Origin: Marinibacterium sp050389775
Lineage (GTDB): Bacteria > Pseudomonadota > Alphaproteobacteria > Rhodobacterales > Rhodobacteraceae
DNA length: 64,000 bases
Reading direction: 5' to 3'
NCBI RefSeq assembly: GCF_050389775.1
Contig: NZ_CP177144.1
Coordinates: forward strand, 4,340,001-4,404,000
Part shown: in pieces, positions 27,304-36,231 of the stretch
Layout of the letters: every line of letters begins with the position of its first letter
Position numbering within the stretch: the first letter of the stretch is position 1
Notes under the pieces: model-generated
Databases searched by the model: none
Seen by the model: only the letters and a program-made list of their open reading frames with translations
Told to the model about the DNA's origin: nothing
Made by a program: the position numbers and the translations under genes

Positions 27304-29153
27304 GCCAGGGTCCTTTCGCGGGCCGGCGGGGTCGCCGCCGGGCCGGCCATGTCGGCGGCGGCCAGCAGCGTGCGGGTATAGGGCTCGGCCGGTTTGCCCA
27401 GGATGCGGGCGGTCGGGCCGGTTTCGACGACGCGGCCGTCCTTCATGACCATGATCCGGTCGCAGATCGCGCCGACCACGGCCAGGTCGTGGCTGATGAA
27501 CAGCATGGCCAGGCCCAGCTCGTCCTGCAGGTCCATCAGCAGGTTGAGGATCTGGGCCTGCACCGACATGTCCAGCGCGCTCACCGCCTCGTCGGCGACG
27601 ATTAGCTCGGGTCGGGTGATGATGGCCCGCGCGATGGCGATGCGCTGGCGCTGGCCGCCCGAGAATTCATGGGGATAGCGCGCGGCATCGGCCGGGCGCA
27701 GCCCGACCTGGTCCAGCGCGGCGGCGACCTGCCGGGCCCGGTCCGGGGCCTCCGCCCGGCCGGCCACGCGCAGCGGCTCGGCGATCGACCAGCCCACCGT
27801 GCGGCGCGGATCGAGCGAGCCATGGGGGTCCTGGAACACCATCTGGAAACGCGGGCGCAGGGCACGCAGGGCCCGGCGATCCAGCTGGTGGATGTCCTGG
27901 CCGTCAAAGAGCACCCGGCCCTCGTCGGGCGGCTCGAAGCCCATGATCATGCGGGCCAGGGTCGATTTGCCGGACCCGCTCTCGCCGACGATGCCCAGGG
28001 TCTCGCCGGGCAGGATCAGCAGGTCGGCCCGTGACACGGCGGTCAGCCGGGGCCGCGCTCCCAGCAGCGTGCTGCGCGGCTGGCGGTAGACCCGGCGCAG
28101 GCCCATGGCCTGGACCGTGGGCCGGGGCACGATGCGCAGGGCACGCTCGGCCACGGCCGGCGCCGGGGCGGCGGGATGGGGCGCGTCGCCCCCCGGCCCG
28201 GCCAGGTGGTGACAACCGACCAGGCCCGTGCGCGTCGGTTCGGGCGCGGGACGGGTGCCGGCGCAGCGGGGCAGCTCGACCGGGCAGCGCCCGGCAAAGC
28301 GGCAGCCCGCGGGCAAATCGGCCAGCGCCGGGATCGTGCCCGGGATCGTGGGCAATCGCGGCCGGGGCGCCCCGGGGTGGCGCATCGCCCCGCCGGGTCC
28401 GGGCCGGGCGGCCAGCAGACCGCGCGTGTAGGGATGGGCCGGGTCCCGCAGCACGGCCGCCGTCCGGCCGCGCTCGACGATGTCGCCGCCATACATCACC
28501 AGGATATCCTCGGTCGCCCGGGCCACGACCGACAGGTCGTGGCTGATCAGCACCAGGGCCATGCCCCGGCTGCGCGACAGCTGCACCAGCAGGTCGGTCA
28601 CGCGCAGGGCGACCTCGGCATCCAGCGCGGTCGTCGGCTCGTCGGCGATCAGGATCGCCGGATCGCAGGCCAGGGCCAGGGCGATCATGACACGCTGCCT
28701 CTGGCCGCCGGACAGCTCGTGGGGATAGAGCCGCAGGCGGGTTTCGGGCTGCGGCAGGCCGACCTCAGCAAAGAGCGCCAGGGCATGGGCCCGGGCCTCG
28801 GCCCGCGACAGGCCGCGCAGGGCGCAGAGCGGTTCCATCACGGTCTCGCCCACCCGGCGCAGCGGGTTCAGCGCGGCCATGGGTTCCTGGAAGATCATCG
28901 CGATGCGCCGGGCCCGCAGCGCCCGCCATTGTGCCTCGGTCGCCTGCGACATGTCGGCCCCGTCGACGGTGATCCGCCCGGTGACCCCGGCGCCCTCGGG
29001 GGCCATGCCCATCAGGCACTGGGCCAGGATCGACTTGCCCGAGCCGCTTTCGCCGACGATGCCGATCCGCGCGCCGGGCCGGATGTCGAGGCTGGCCCCG
29101 CGCAGGGCCTGGGCGGTGCCAAAGGTCACACGGAGATCTTGGGCGGTGAGCAT
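27300..29153 (-). CDS. Dipeptide-family ABC transporter ATPase, two nucleotide-binding domains fused
   Basis: 617 residues holding a DppD-like and a DppF-like domain in one chain. The first has GESGSGKSI near residue 35 and LSGGQRQRVMIALAL near residue 165. The second has GESGSGKSTLARMI near residue 380 and FSGGQRQRIAIARAI near residue 495, each followed by LIADEPT or LIVADEAV Walker B. The cysteine-containing GCRFAGRCPV oligopeptide-ATPase C-terminal motif lies between them near residue 285. It drives the permeases encoded just upstream (1-base gap) and overlaps the phosphodiesterase gene. Confidence 0.93.
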   Translation of the reverse strand: MLTAQDLRVTFGTAQALRGASLDIRPGARIGIVGESGSGKSILAQCLMGMAPEGAGVTGRITVDGADMSQATEAQWRALRARRIAMIFQEPMAALNPLRRVGETVMEPLCALRGLSRAEARAHALALFAEVGLPQPETRLRLYPHELSGGQRQRVMIALALACDPAILIADEPTTALDAEVALRVTDLLVQLSRSRGMALVLISHDLSVVARATEDILVMYGGDIVERGRTAAVLRDPAHPYTRGLLAARPGPGGAMRHPGAPRPRLPTIPGTIPALADLPAGCRFAGRCPVELPRCAGTRPAPEPTRTGLVGCHHLAGPGGDAPHPAAPAPAVAERALRIVPRPTVQAMGLRRVYRQPRSTLLGARPRLTAVSRADLLILPGETLGIVGESGSGKSTLARMIMGFEPPDEGRVLFDGQDIHQLDRRALRALRPRFQMVFQDPHGSLDPRRTVGWSIAEPLRVAGRAEAPDRARQVAAALDQVGLRPADAARYPHEFSGGQRQRIAIARAIITRPELIVADEAVSALDMSVQAQILNLLMDLQDELGLAMLFISHDLAVVGAICDRIMVMKDGRVVETGPTARILGKPAEPYTRTLLAAADMAGPAATPPARERTLA

Positions 29154-29154
29154 C

Positions 29155-29973
29155 TCAGCGCTCCCTTCTCAGGCGGGGGTCGGTCACGTCGCGCAGACCG
29201 TCGCCCAGCAGGCCAAAGCCCAGGACGGCCAGGATGATGCAGACCCCGGGATAGATGGCCAGCTGCGGGGCCAGGTAGAGCAGCGTCTGGCTTTCCGACA
29301 GCATCCGCCCCCAGGACGCGGCGGGAGGCTGGACGCCCAGGCCGAGATAGCTCAGCGCCGCTTCGGCCAGGATGGCCACGGCGAATTCGATCGTGGCCTG
29401 GACGATGATCGGGGCGGTGATGTTGGGCAGGACGTGATGCAGGGTCAGCGCCGCGCGGCCGGCCCCGGCGGCCTGGCCGGCCAGGACGAATTCGCGCGGC
29501 CAGACCTGGTTGGCCGCGCCGCGGGCGACCCGGGCGAAGACCGGAATGTTGATGAAGGCGATAGCGATGATCGTGTTGGTCAGCGACGGGCCGAAGACGG
29601 CGGCCAGCATGATGGCGAACAGCAGGGCCGGAAAGGCAAAGCTGAGGTCCGACAGGCGCATGACCAGGTCTTCGACCCAGCCGCCGACGGCGCTGGCCGT
29701 GACGCCCAGGATCACGCCGATCCCCCCGCCCAGCAGCACCGAGACCAGCGCCACCGACATCGACGTGCCGGCCGCCGCCATCAGCCGCGACAGCACGTCC
29801 CGGCCCAGCTGGTCGGTGCCCAGCCAATGGGCGGCCCCGGGCGGGGCGAACTTGTTGGTGACATCCAGCAGGGCCTGGTCATGCGGGGTCCAGACCAGCG
29901 ACAGGGCGGCGATCAGGACCATGGCCCCGACCAGCCCCGCACCGATCCGCAGGTTCAGAGGCAGGGGTGTCAT
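29155..29973 (-). CDS. Dipeptide-family ABC permease, DppC type
   Basis: 272 residues from ATG 29973, overlapping the DppB-type gene as ATGA. It begins with a membrane segment (GAGLVGAMVLIAALSLVW), then HWLGTDQLGRDVLSRLM, the DppC/OppC signature, and the coupling motif REFVLAGQAAGAGRAALTLH near residue 165. The 89-codon upstream extension in the same frame is within the DppB gene and is rejected. Confidence 0.91.
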   Translation of the reverse strand: MTPLPLNLRIGAGLVGAMVLIAALSLVWTPHDQALLDVTNKFAPPGAAHWLGTDQLGRDVLSRLMAAAGTSMSVALVSVLLGGGIGVILGVTASAVGGWVEDLVMRLSDLSFAFPALLFAIMLAAVFGPSLTNTIIAIAFINIPVFARVARGAANQVWPREFVLAGQAAGAGRAALTLHHVLPNITAPIIVQATIEFAVAILAEAALSYLGLGVQPPAASWGRMLSESQTLLYLAPQLAIYPGVCIILAVLGFGLLGDGLRDVTDPRLRRER

Positions 29974-30917
29974 GCGTGGCGGGCCTTCAGGCGCGGGTCG
30001 ATCAGCCCATAGGCCAGGTCGACGAGGAAATTGGCCGTGACAACCACGGCGGCGACCAGCAGGATCAGGGCCTGCACGGTGATCAGGTCGCGGTTCGAGA
30101 TCGACTGGAAGATCAGCCGGCCCAGCCCGGGCAGGTAGAACACGCTTTCGATGACCAGCGTGCCGGTCACGACCCCGGCGAATTGCATGCCCACGATGGT
30201 CACGATCGGCACCAGCGCATTGGGCAGCAGGTGGCGCCACAGGATGCGGCGCGGCGACAGGCCGGTGGCCCGGGCCGTGCGCATGAAATCCAGCCGCATG
30301 ACATCCAGCGCCGCCGAGCGGGTCACCCGGGTCAGCACCGCGGCCTGGACCAGGGCCAGCGAGATCGTCGGCAGGATCAGCGCGCGTATGGCGGCCAGCG
30401 GATCGTCCCAGCCGGGAAAGCCCCCGGGCGGCAGCCAGCGCAGCTTGACCGCGAAGAGGATGACCAGGAGGATGGCCAGCCAGAAGGCCGGCACGGCAAT
30501 GCCCAGCTGGCTGGCGACCATCACGGCCCAGTCCCCCGGCCGGCCATGGCGCGAAGCGGCGAAGATGCCCGCGCCCAGGGCGATGACCAGGGTCACGGCC
30601 ATGCCGCTGACGGCCAGCGACAGGGTCACCGGCAGGCGCTCGGCGATCAGCCCGGCCACCGGCACGTCAAAGGAATAGCTGGTGCCGAAATCCCCGCGCA
30701 GCACCCCGCCGACCCAGTCGAGATAGCGCTGCCAGGCCGGCGCATCCAGCCCCAGCTCGCGGGTCAGGGCCAGCCGGGCCTCTTCGGAGGCGTCGATGCC
30801 CAGGATGGTCAGGGCCGGATCGCCGGGCAGCACGTTCATCACCGCGAAGACGATGATCGAGATCGCCAGCAGCGTGGCCACGAACTGGGCCAGCCGGCGC
30901 AGCAGGAAGAAGGTCAT
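29970..30917 (-). CDS. Dipeptide-family ABC permease, DppB type
   Basis: 315 residues beginning FFLLRRLAQFVATLLAISII, the usual DppB N-terminal helix, then NVLPGDPA. The EAA-like loop DFMRTARATGLSPRRILWRH lies near residue 210, and six hydrophobic segments are visible. It lies 66 bases after the binding protein gene, in the order binding protein, DppB, DppC, ATPase. Confidence 0.92.
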   Translation of the reverse strand: MTFFLLRRLAQFVATLLAISIIVFAVMNVLPGDPALTILGIDASEEARLALTRELGLDAPAWQRYLDWVGGVLRGDFGTSYSFDVPVAGLIAERLPVTLSLAVSGMAVTLVIALGAGIFAASRHGRPGDWAVMVASQLGIAVPAFWLAILLVILFAVKLRWLPPGGFPGWDDPLAAIRALILPTISLALVQAAVLTRVTRSAALDVMRLDFMRTARATGLSPRRILWRHLLPNALVPIVTIVGMQFAGVVTGTLVIESVFYLPGLGRLIFQSISNRDLITVQALILLVAAVVVTANFLVDLAYGLIDPRLKARHA

Positions 30918-30983
30918 GGGGGATCGTCCGGTCGGAGGACGGGACGCGCGGCGGCGTCCCGTCGGTCACGGGCGTGACCGGGC

Positions 30984-32462
30984 TCAATCGGCCCAGTGCA
31001 CGTCCTTCATCGGCGCGAAGGTCACCGGCGCGTCGGTCCACAGCCCTTCGATGCCGGCCCGCGCCACGGTGACCTTGGGCAGCTGGAAGAGAAAGCCCAT
31101 CACCGCATGATCGGCCAGGTATTGCTGGGCATCACGCTGCAGCGCGTTGCGCGCCTCGGGGTCGGCCTCGGTGCGGATTTCTTCCCACAGCGCGTCGAAC
31201 GCATCGCTCTGGTAGCCATAGAAATACTCCGGCCCGCGGGCGAAATTGCCCAGGTCGTTGGGGCTGGTATGGGCGATGATCGTCATGTCGTAATTGCGCT
31301 GCTTGTAGATCTCGTCCAGCCAGTAGCCCCATTCGACGGTCTCCATCCGCGCGTCGATCCCGGCCTCGGCCAGCTCGGCCCGGATGATCTCGGCCGACCG
31401 GGTGGCATAGGCAAAGGGCGGCACGGCGATGGTCATGGTCGTCCCGGCGACACCGGCCTCGTCGAACAGCGCCCGGGCCTTGTCGGTGTCATGCGGCCAG
31501 CGGCCGGTCAGGTCGAGATAGGCCGGCCCGTGCGGCGGGTAGAAGCTGCCGATCGGCACGGCGCTGCCATACATCGCGCCTTCGATGATCTCGGCCCGGT
31601 CGATGGCATGGTTGACGGCCTGGCGCACCCGGTCGTCGGTGAAGGGCGCGCGGGAATTGTTCATGGCCAGGATGACCTCGCCCTCGGTCGAACCGACGGT
31701 GACCGCGAAACGCGGATCGGCCTGGAACTGGGGCAGCATCTCGGGGGCCGGGCTGGCCACGTCGACCTCTTCGGCCATCAGCGCGGCGGCCGTCGCGGCG
31801 GGATCGGCGATGAAGCGGTATTCCACGCGGTCCAGCGCCACCGCATCGGCATCGCGGTAATCGGCATTGCGTTCCAGCACCAGCCGGTCGCCGCGCGTCC
31901 AGCCGGCCAGCTTGAACGGCCCGGTGCCGACCGGCGCGGTGCTCAGCCCGTCGACGCTTTCGGGCGCGACGATCGAGGCATCGCCATTGGCGATGTTGAA
32001 CAGGAAGAAGGCATCCTGGCGCTTGAGCCGGATCTCGACCGTGGCCGGGTCGATCACCGTGACGGCATCGATCGGGGCAAAGATCGAGGTCGAGGGGTTG
32101 GTGCTTTCCTCGGCCATGGCCCGGTCGAAGGTGAACTTGACGTCCTGGGCATCAAAGGCCGTGCCGTCCTGGAACAGCGCGCCTTCGACCAGGTGGAACG
32201 TATAGGTCAGCCCGTCGGGCGAAATCTCCCAGCTGCGGGCCAGGTTCGGCTGCACGGCCCCGGCGCCATCAACCGTGGTCAGGCTTTCCAGCACGTTGTT
32301 GGTGATCATGGCGTCGATCGAGGCGGTGGCATCCGAGGTCGGATCCAGCGAGGTGGGTTCCTGCGCCAGGGCGATCCTGAGGCTGCCCCCGGCAAGGGCG
32401 GGCTGGGCGAGACCGGCCAGCAAGGCCAGCCCGGCAATGGTCGACATGAAGGTGGTGCGCAT
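30984..32462 (-). CDS. Dipeptide-family periplasmic binding protein (SBP_bac_5)
   Basis: 492 residues from ATG 32462 with AGGAG 7 bases upstream. The signal peptide is MRTTFMSTIAGLALLAGLAQ with cleavage at ALAGG, then LRIALAQEPTSLDPTSDA, the family's first block, and WEISPDGLTYTFHL near residue 85. The in-frame upstream extension (to 32708) would bury the signal peptide and runs through repeats, so it is not used. The adjacent phosphodiesterases suggest a phosphorylated ligand rather than a peptide; that is inference. Confidence 0.9.
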   Translation of the reverse strand: MRTTFMSTIAGLALLAGLAQPALAGGSLRIALAQEPTSLDPTSDATASIDAMITNNVLESLTTVDGAGAVQPNLARSWEISPDGLTYTFHLVEGALFQDGTAFDAQDVKFTFDRAMAEESTNPSTSIFAPIDAVTVIDPATVEIRLKRQDAFFLFNIANGDASIVAPESVDGLSTAPVGTGPFKLAGWTRGDRLVLERNADYRDADAVALDRVEYRFIADPAATAAALMAEEVDVASPAPEMLPQFQADPRFAVTVGSTEGEVILAMNNSRAPFTDDRVRQAVNHAIDRAEIIEGAMYGSAVPIGSFYPPHGPAYLDLTGRWPHDTDKARALFDEAGVAGTTMTIAVPPFAYATRSAEIIRAELAEAGIDARMETVEWGYWLDEIYKQRNYDMTIIAHTSPNDLGNFARGPEYFYGYQSDAFDALWEEIRTEADPEARNALQRDAQQYLADHAVMGFLFQLPKVTVARAGIEGLWTDAPVTFAPMKDVHWAD

Positions 32463-32580
32463 TTCAGGCTCCTGATGGTGCGGCGGCGGGCCGGCAAGGA
32501 CCCGGGTTGGCCAAGTGTCGCGCCGCGGTGTGACGCGGCGCCGATGGGCGGATGACGTTTCCATGACGCGGTGCCCGTCC

Positions 32581-32860
32581 GGCTGCGGTACAGGCGGCGC
32601 GGAAGGGGGGCACCGCGTGGCGGGACAGCGCGGGGGACGGGGCGGCAAGGCGTGGCCGCGCGGGTCGTGCGACGGCATGGCGGGACGACCCGTGGGGTTT
32701 GGCGCCACGGCCTGGCCGCGCGGCTGTCGTGGTGGCCCTGCATGGCGACGCCGGGTGTGTGGCTGCGCGGCGTGGTTGCGCGAGCGGCATGCGGGGGCCG
32801 AGTGACGACGCGTGGGGGATGAAGGCGCGGTATGGCCGCGTGGTGTGGCTGGGCTCAGCC
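32581..32860. repeat. Degenerate tandem repeat, 60-bp period, four to five units
   Basis: The word TGGCCGCGCGG or a close variant falls at 32653, 32713, 32773 and 32833, exactly 60 bases apart, and a weaker unit starts near 32592. Columns further into each unit (CGGGACGACC, CATGGCGACG, AGTGACGACG) also align. The period is 20 codons. The array fills most of the gap 32463-32854 between the binding protein and phosphatase genes, and its last unit meets the phosphatase stop. I see no gene in the gap. Confidence 0.8.
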
Positions 32861-33601
32861 ATCGGCCGCCCCCAACCGCCGTTGCAGCACCCCCAGGTCG
32901 GCCGGCGACAGCCCATGGGCCAGCAGGTAACCCGCGGCCCCGCCATGGCGGTCGGCCAGGTGATCGAGAAAGCCCGCCATGGTCGGCGGATCAGAGCGCA
33001 GGAACGGCGCATAGCTGTCGAAATCGCCTCCCTGCCGGGTGATCAGCAGGCGGGTGGCCTCGACGAAGGGCGCGATGTGATCGGCGGTGCAGGCGTAATC
33101 GTCGAGGATGCAGGCCCGCGACACGCCTGCCAGTTCCAGCATCATGGCCGCGATCATGCCCGTGCGGTCCTTGCCCGCCGAACAATGGAACAGCACCGCG
33201 CCCTGGGGCGTGCCGGCGATCAGCCGGGCCACCTCGACAAAACCGGCGGCATTGGTTTCGGCCGCCTTGAGATAGAGCGCCAGCAGCGGATCGGGCGCGG
33301 CGCTGATCTCGGGCGCTTCGGGCGACAGCCCGGCCAGCAGCGAGACCTGCGAATAGCGCGTGGCCCCGGTCCGGCCGGCAAAGGGATTGGGCCGCTTGGC
33401 GATCTCGTCGGCATAGCGCAGGTCGATGACATGGCTCAGGCCAAGCGCTTCCAGTTCGGCGATCCCGGCCGGATCGAGGTCATGTAGGCTGGCCGCGCGC
33501 AGCACCCGGCGCCAGGCCGTGTCACCCCGGCCCGTCGGATAGCCGCCCAGGTCGCGCAGGTTCAGCACGCCGGGCACGGGGATATGGCGGGTCAGGCTCA
33601 T
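32855..33601 (-). CDS. Tyrosine-phosphatase-like protein (Y_phosphatase3 type)
   Basis: 248 residues from ATG 33601, coupled by ATGA to the phosphodiesterase gene. The catalytic P-loop is FHCSAGKDRTGM (HC-x5-R, Cys near residue 138), preceded by the general-acid region and by LNLRDLGGYPT and LSHVIDLRYADEIAKRP, blocks of bacterial dual-specificity and phosphoinositide-type phosphatases. With a phosphodiesterase on the same transcript I infer it removes the remaining phosphomonoester. The 3' end touches the 60-bp repeat array. Confidence 0.87.
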   Translation of the reverse strand: MSLTRHIPVPGVLNLRDLGGYPTGRGDTAWRRVLRAASLHDLDPAGIAELEALGLSHVIDLRYADEIAKRPNPFAGRTGATRYSQVSLLAGLSPEAPEISAAPDPLLALYLKAAETNAAGFVEVARLIAGTPQGAVLFHCSAGKDRTGMIAAMMLELAGVSRACILDDYACTADHIAPFVEATRLLITRQGGDFDSYAPFLRSDPPTMAGFLDHLADRHGGAAGYLLAHGLSPADLGVLQRRLGAADG

Positions 33602-34473
33602 GCCTCGACCGCCCCGGCGCCCTGGCCCGTCCGCGCGAGATATTCGTGGAACGGCCCGAATTCGAGCCGCCGCAGCACCCGGCCAGAGCGCGGATGGGCG
33701 ACATAGGTCATGGTCAGCCCGCTGTCGCGCAGCGTGCCGATGGCCAGCCCGGCCCCGTCGGTCATGCTCATGCCTGTCGACAGGTCCAGCGGGTCGGTCT
33801 CGGCGTGATGGCCGGCCCCGACATAGACCGGGATGCCGTGCCAATGGCTGACCCGGTCGGAATGGATGTGGCCGCAGAGGATACCCGCGACGGCATGGCC
33901 GGCCAGCGCCGCGCGCAGGGCCTCGGTCGCCCCGGCGGTGAGGCTGGCCCATTGGTCCTGTTCCCGCTCGGGGTCCAGCATCGGCGGGTGGTGCACGACC
34001 AGCAGCTTGGGCAGATCGGGATGGGCCGTCAGCGCCTCGGCCAGCCAGGCCATCTGGCCGGCCTCCCAATCGCCGCCCACGCGGCCGGGCACCGCGCTGT
34101 CCATCACGATGACATGCACGCCGGCCACGGCCCCGTGGTGATCCAGCGGCCTGTCGTCCGGCCCATCGCCCCCGGCAAAGACCGCGCGATAGCCCGCCCG
34201 GCTGTCGTGATTGCCCAGCCCCATGATCACCGGCACCCGGGCACACAGATCGGCCAGCTCGGCGCGCAGGGCCTGGTAGGCCGGCACGTCGCCATTGTTG
34301 GTCAGATCGCCCGAGATCACCACGAAATCCGGCGCCGGCGCCATCCGCCCGATCGCCGCCAGCGACCGGCGCAGCGTGGCCGTCGTGTCCGACAGCAGCG
34401 TCGGGTCCAGCGTCCGCGGCGCGTTGAGGTGCAGGTCGGTCAGGTGAACAAAGGTCGTGGGGCGGCGCGTCAT
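33598..34473 (-). CDS. Calcineurin-like phosphodiesterase, paralogue of the 26491 gene
   Basis: 291 residues from ATG 34473 (AAAGAG upstream); an in-frame ATG at 34524 is less likely. Motifs match its paralogue: FVHLTDLHLN, VISGDLTNNG, GLGNHDSRAG, VVHHPP and ILCGHIHSDR. The two share most blocks but differ in length and loop sequences. It is the first gene of the leftward operon, 115 bases from the divergent TetR gene, with the operator between them. Confidence 0.88.
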   Translation of the reverse strand: MTRRPTTFVHLTDLHLNAPRTLDPTLLSDTTATLRRSLAAIGRMAPAPDFVVISGDLTNNGDVPAYQALRAELADLCARVPVIMGLGNHDSRAGYRAVFAGGDGPDDRPLDHHGAVAGVHVIVMDSAVPGRVGGDWEAGQMAWLAEALTAHPDLPKLLVVHHPPMLDPEREQDQWASLTAGATEALRAALAGHAVAGILCGHIHSDRVSHWHGIPVYVGAGHHAETDPLDLSTGMSMTDGAGLAIGTLRDSGLTMTYVAHPRSGRVLRRLEFGPFHEYLARTGQGAGAVEA

Positions 34474-34551
34474 GGTCTCTTTCGGTGGTCGGTGCCGGCG
34501 CAACGGGTGTTGCGCCTGATTCACGGGCTAAGTAGTCTGCCTTCGTGACAG

Positions 34552-34571
34552 CTGAATGAACGTTCATTCAG
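34552..34571. promoter_or_regulatory. Perfect 20-bp palindromic operator of the TetR regulator
   Basis: CTGAATGAAC followed immediately by its exact reverse complement. It lies 16 bases before the TetR start and 78 bases before the phosphodiesterase start, so one dimer pair can control both directions. The TGAATGAACGTTCATTCA type is classical for TetR proteins. Confidence 0.82.
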
Positions 34572-34587
34572 TCGGTGAGGAGATGTC

Positions 34588-35184
34588 ATGAACCAGCCCA
34601 CGCCCGCCCCCGACGCACGCCCCGAGGCGGAACCCAAGCACGCCCGCATCCTGGCGGCGGCGGCCACCGCGCTGGTGGCCGAGGGGCCGCAATGTTCGAT
34701 GGCCTCGATTGCCCGGCGGGCCGGCGTGGCGACGGGCTCGCTTTACACCTATTTCGCCGGCAAGGACGAGCTCGTCCTGGCCGTGCACCACCAGTTGGCG
34801 CGCGACATGCAGGCGGCCCTGGTGCCCGATGTGCCGGCCGCGTCGGCCCGGGCGCGGTTCGATGCCTATCTCGACGGTTACATCGATTTCTTCTGGTCCG
34901 ATCCCGACCGGGCGATCTTGTTCGAGATGCTGTCCAACCTGCCGATCATCCCCCCGGCCGAGCTGGTCGCCTCTTACGCGCCATCCTCGCGGTACATCCA
35001 GTCGGTCCTCGCCGATCTGACGGCCGGTCCCGCCGCCCCCCTGCCCGACCCGGCCACCACGGCGGCCTTCCTCGGAGGCGCGATCCGCAACGCCCTGAAA
35101 TGGCACCGCGCCCGGGGCGACACCCTGACCCCGGCCGCCGCCGGGACCCTGCGGGCGCTGTGTTGGCGGTTGGTGCCTGGTTAG
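34588..35184 (+). CDS. TetR family transcriptional repressor
   Basis: 198 residues from ATG 34588 after GAGGAG. The helix-turn-helix is at about residues 27-70 (ARILAAAATALVAEGPQCS, IARRAGVATGSLYTYFAGKD), with a helical ligand-binding domain following. It diverges from the phosphodiesterase/phosphatase/importer operon, with a perfect palindrome in between, so it very probably represses that operon and itself, releasing on binding of an imported compound. Confidence 0.92.
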   Translation: MNQPTPAPDARPEAEPKHARILAAAATALVAEGPQCSMASIARRAGVATGSLYTYFAGKDELVLAVHHQLARDMQAALVPDVPAASARARFDAYLDGYIDFFWSDPDRAILFEMLSNLPIIPPAELVASYAPSSRYIQSVLADLTAGPAAPLPDPATTAAFLGGAIRNALKWHRARGDTLTPAAAGTLRALCWRLVPG

Positions 35185-35500
35185 GCGGGATTTTGCGTCG
35201 CTTGTAGCCGGGCCGACATCGAAACTGCGGGCGTCGCGGCGAGAAAGTCAGCCGCTACCGTCATGGTCTTCGCCGCGCGGTGTTTTGCTTGGCCTGAGGA
35301 TGGATCGCGGCCAGTGACACTTCAAACGTGGATCAAGGCAGGACTACAAACGGGCGAATTCGATGAACGCCCCAAACGCCGCCGAACGGGCATTCGGGAC
35401 CTCACGAGATTGGGCTGTGTGACGCGGCCATAGCCCCACTGGCTATGTGGGCCTCGTAATAAACAAGATTGGCAAACCGCCAAATCATCGAACGAAATCA
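35185..35500. other. Gene-free flank with a decayed short reading frame
   Basis: About 315 bases between the TetR gene and the left attachment site. A 56-codon plus-strand frame (35263-35433) contains VTLQTWIKAGLQTGEFDERP and continues upstream without an ATG. It looks like a fragment of a degraded gene, perhaps transposase-like, but I cannot name the family. A hairpin-like GGCCATAGCCCCACTGGCTATGTGGGCC-type segment lies near 35426-35454. Confidence 0.4.
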
Positions 35501-35525
35501 ATGGTAGGTGGCGGAGACGAAGGGA
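35501..35525. repeat. attL: 25-bp direct repeat of the tRNA-Ser 3' end
   Basis: The 25 bases beginning ATGGTAGGTGGCGGAGAC are identical to 49728-49752, which covers the 3' end of tRNA-Ser(GCU). The repeat marks the left border of the integrated island. Confidence 0.9.
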
Positions 35526-35745
35526 GAAGAATAACTCACGCAAGATGCTGAAATATAATTATAAATTATACAGAAAAACTTTACGTACCTCATTTCGCAC
35601 CACAACACGGAGGCTAAGCAACTGCCGCCAACTTCGCCGCTGCGGCCAAGCAATCCGAGCTTCATTTGGAGTGCCGCACCCCACGGCACATAGCTTATGA
35701 ACTCGCAAAGCACCTGTCGCCCCCCCCCGCAACAAATCAGAAGTG

Positions 35746-35961
35746 TCATCCGTCAAGTAACCGACTGTCACGAGGAACTTCCCTTTCTGCTTCTGACAGG
35801 CGGCTTTGCAATGCCCTCAAGATGACCTCCTCGATCTCGTGGACGCGTAGCCCATGGTCATATGCGAGCCTGTCAACCAGATTGGCGATCTCCGGGTCCT
35901 TAGGGCCATATATGGGCCAGTCATGCAGCTCGTGGCTGTCCGGGTGCGTTCGCGGTCTCAT
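35746..35961 (-). CDS. Small antitoxin-like protein, possibly VapB type
   Basis: 71 residues from ATG 35961 with GGGGAG about 9 bases upstream. The segment DPEIANLVDRLAYDHGLRVH followed by EIEEVILRALQSRL resembles the ribbon-helix-helix-like N-terminal part of VapB/Rv0623-family antitoxins, but with an N-terminal extension (HELHDWPIYGPK). No toxin of the PIN type follows. It may be an orphan antitoxin, or a DNA-binding protein of the island. The family call is tentative. Confidence 0.4.
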   Translation of the reverse strand: MRPRTHPDSHELHDWPIYGPKDPEIANLVDRLAYDHGLRVHEIEEVILRALQSRLSEAEREVPRDSRLLDG

Positions 35962-36231
35962 CAAGCTCATCTCCCCAAATGGCCAGCACAGCCCCAAGAC
36001 TTCACTTACACAAAAAGCTGCTGTTGAGAAAACGTAACTCACGCGGAAAAGTAGCGGTTCGCGTGCGATCACGTTGCGTACCGACCATAGAACCCGCCAT
36101 CCAACCGCCCGCCATTCTCGATCAAAGGTGCCATTCACCTAGGTGTGCTGGATGCAAACCACAAAGCATTTGTATTGTGTAGCGCTACACGATACACACG
36201 CTGCATGGCAACTTACTTCGTGGGCGAAATT
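35962..36231. other. Promoter region of the large defence-like gene
   Basis: 270 bases between divergent genes, containing the perfect palindrome at 36177-36190. No further gene is seen. Confidence 0.5.
36177..36190. promoter_or_regulatory. Perfect 14-bp palindrome GTGTAGCGCTACAC
   Basis: It lies 41 bases before the chosen ATG of a protein with a HigA-type helix-turn-helix. Palindromes of this TGTAGCGCTACA type are typical antitoxin operators, so autoregulation by the gene's own N-terminal domain is likely. Confidence 0.7.

Noticed and set aside
35559..35771. 70-codon minus frame next to the antitoxin-like gene, considered as its toxin
   Set aside because: It has no PIN or other toxin motif, and its composition is not gene-like.
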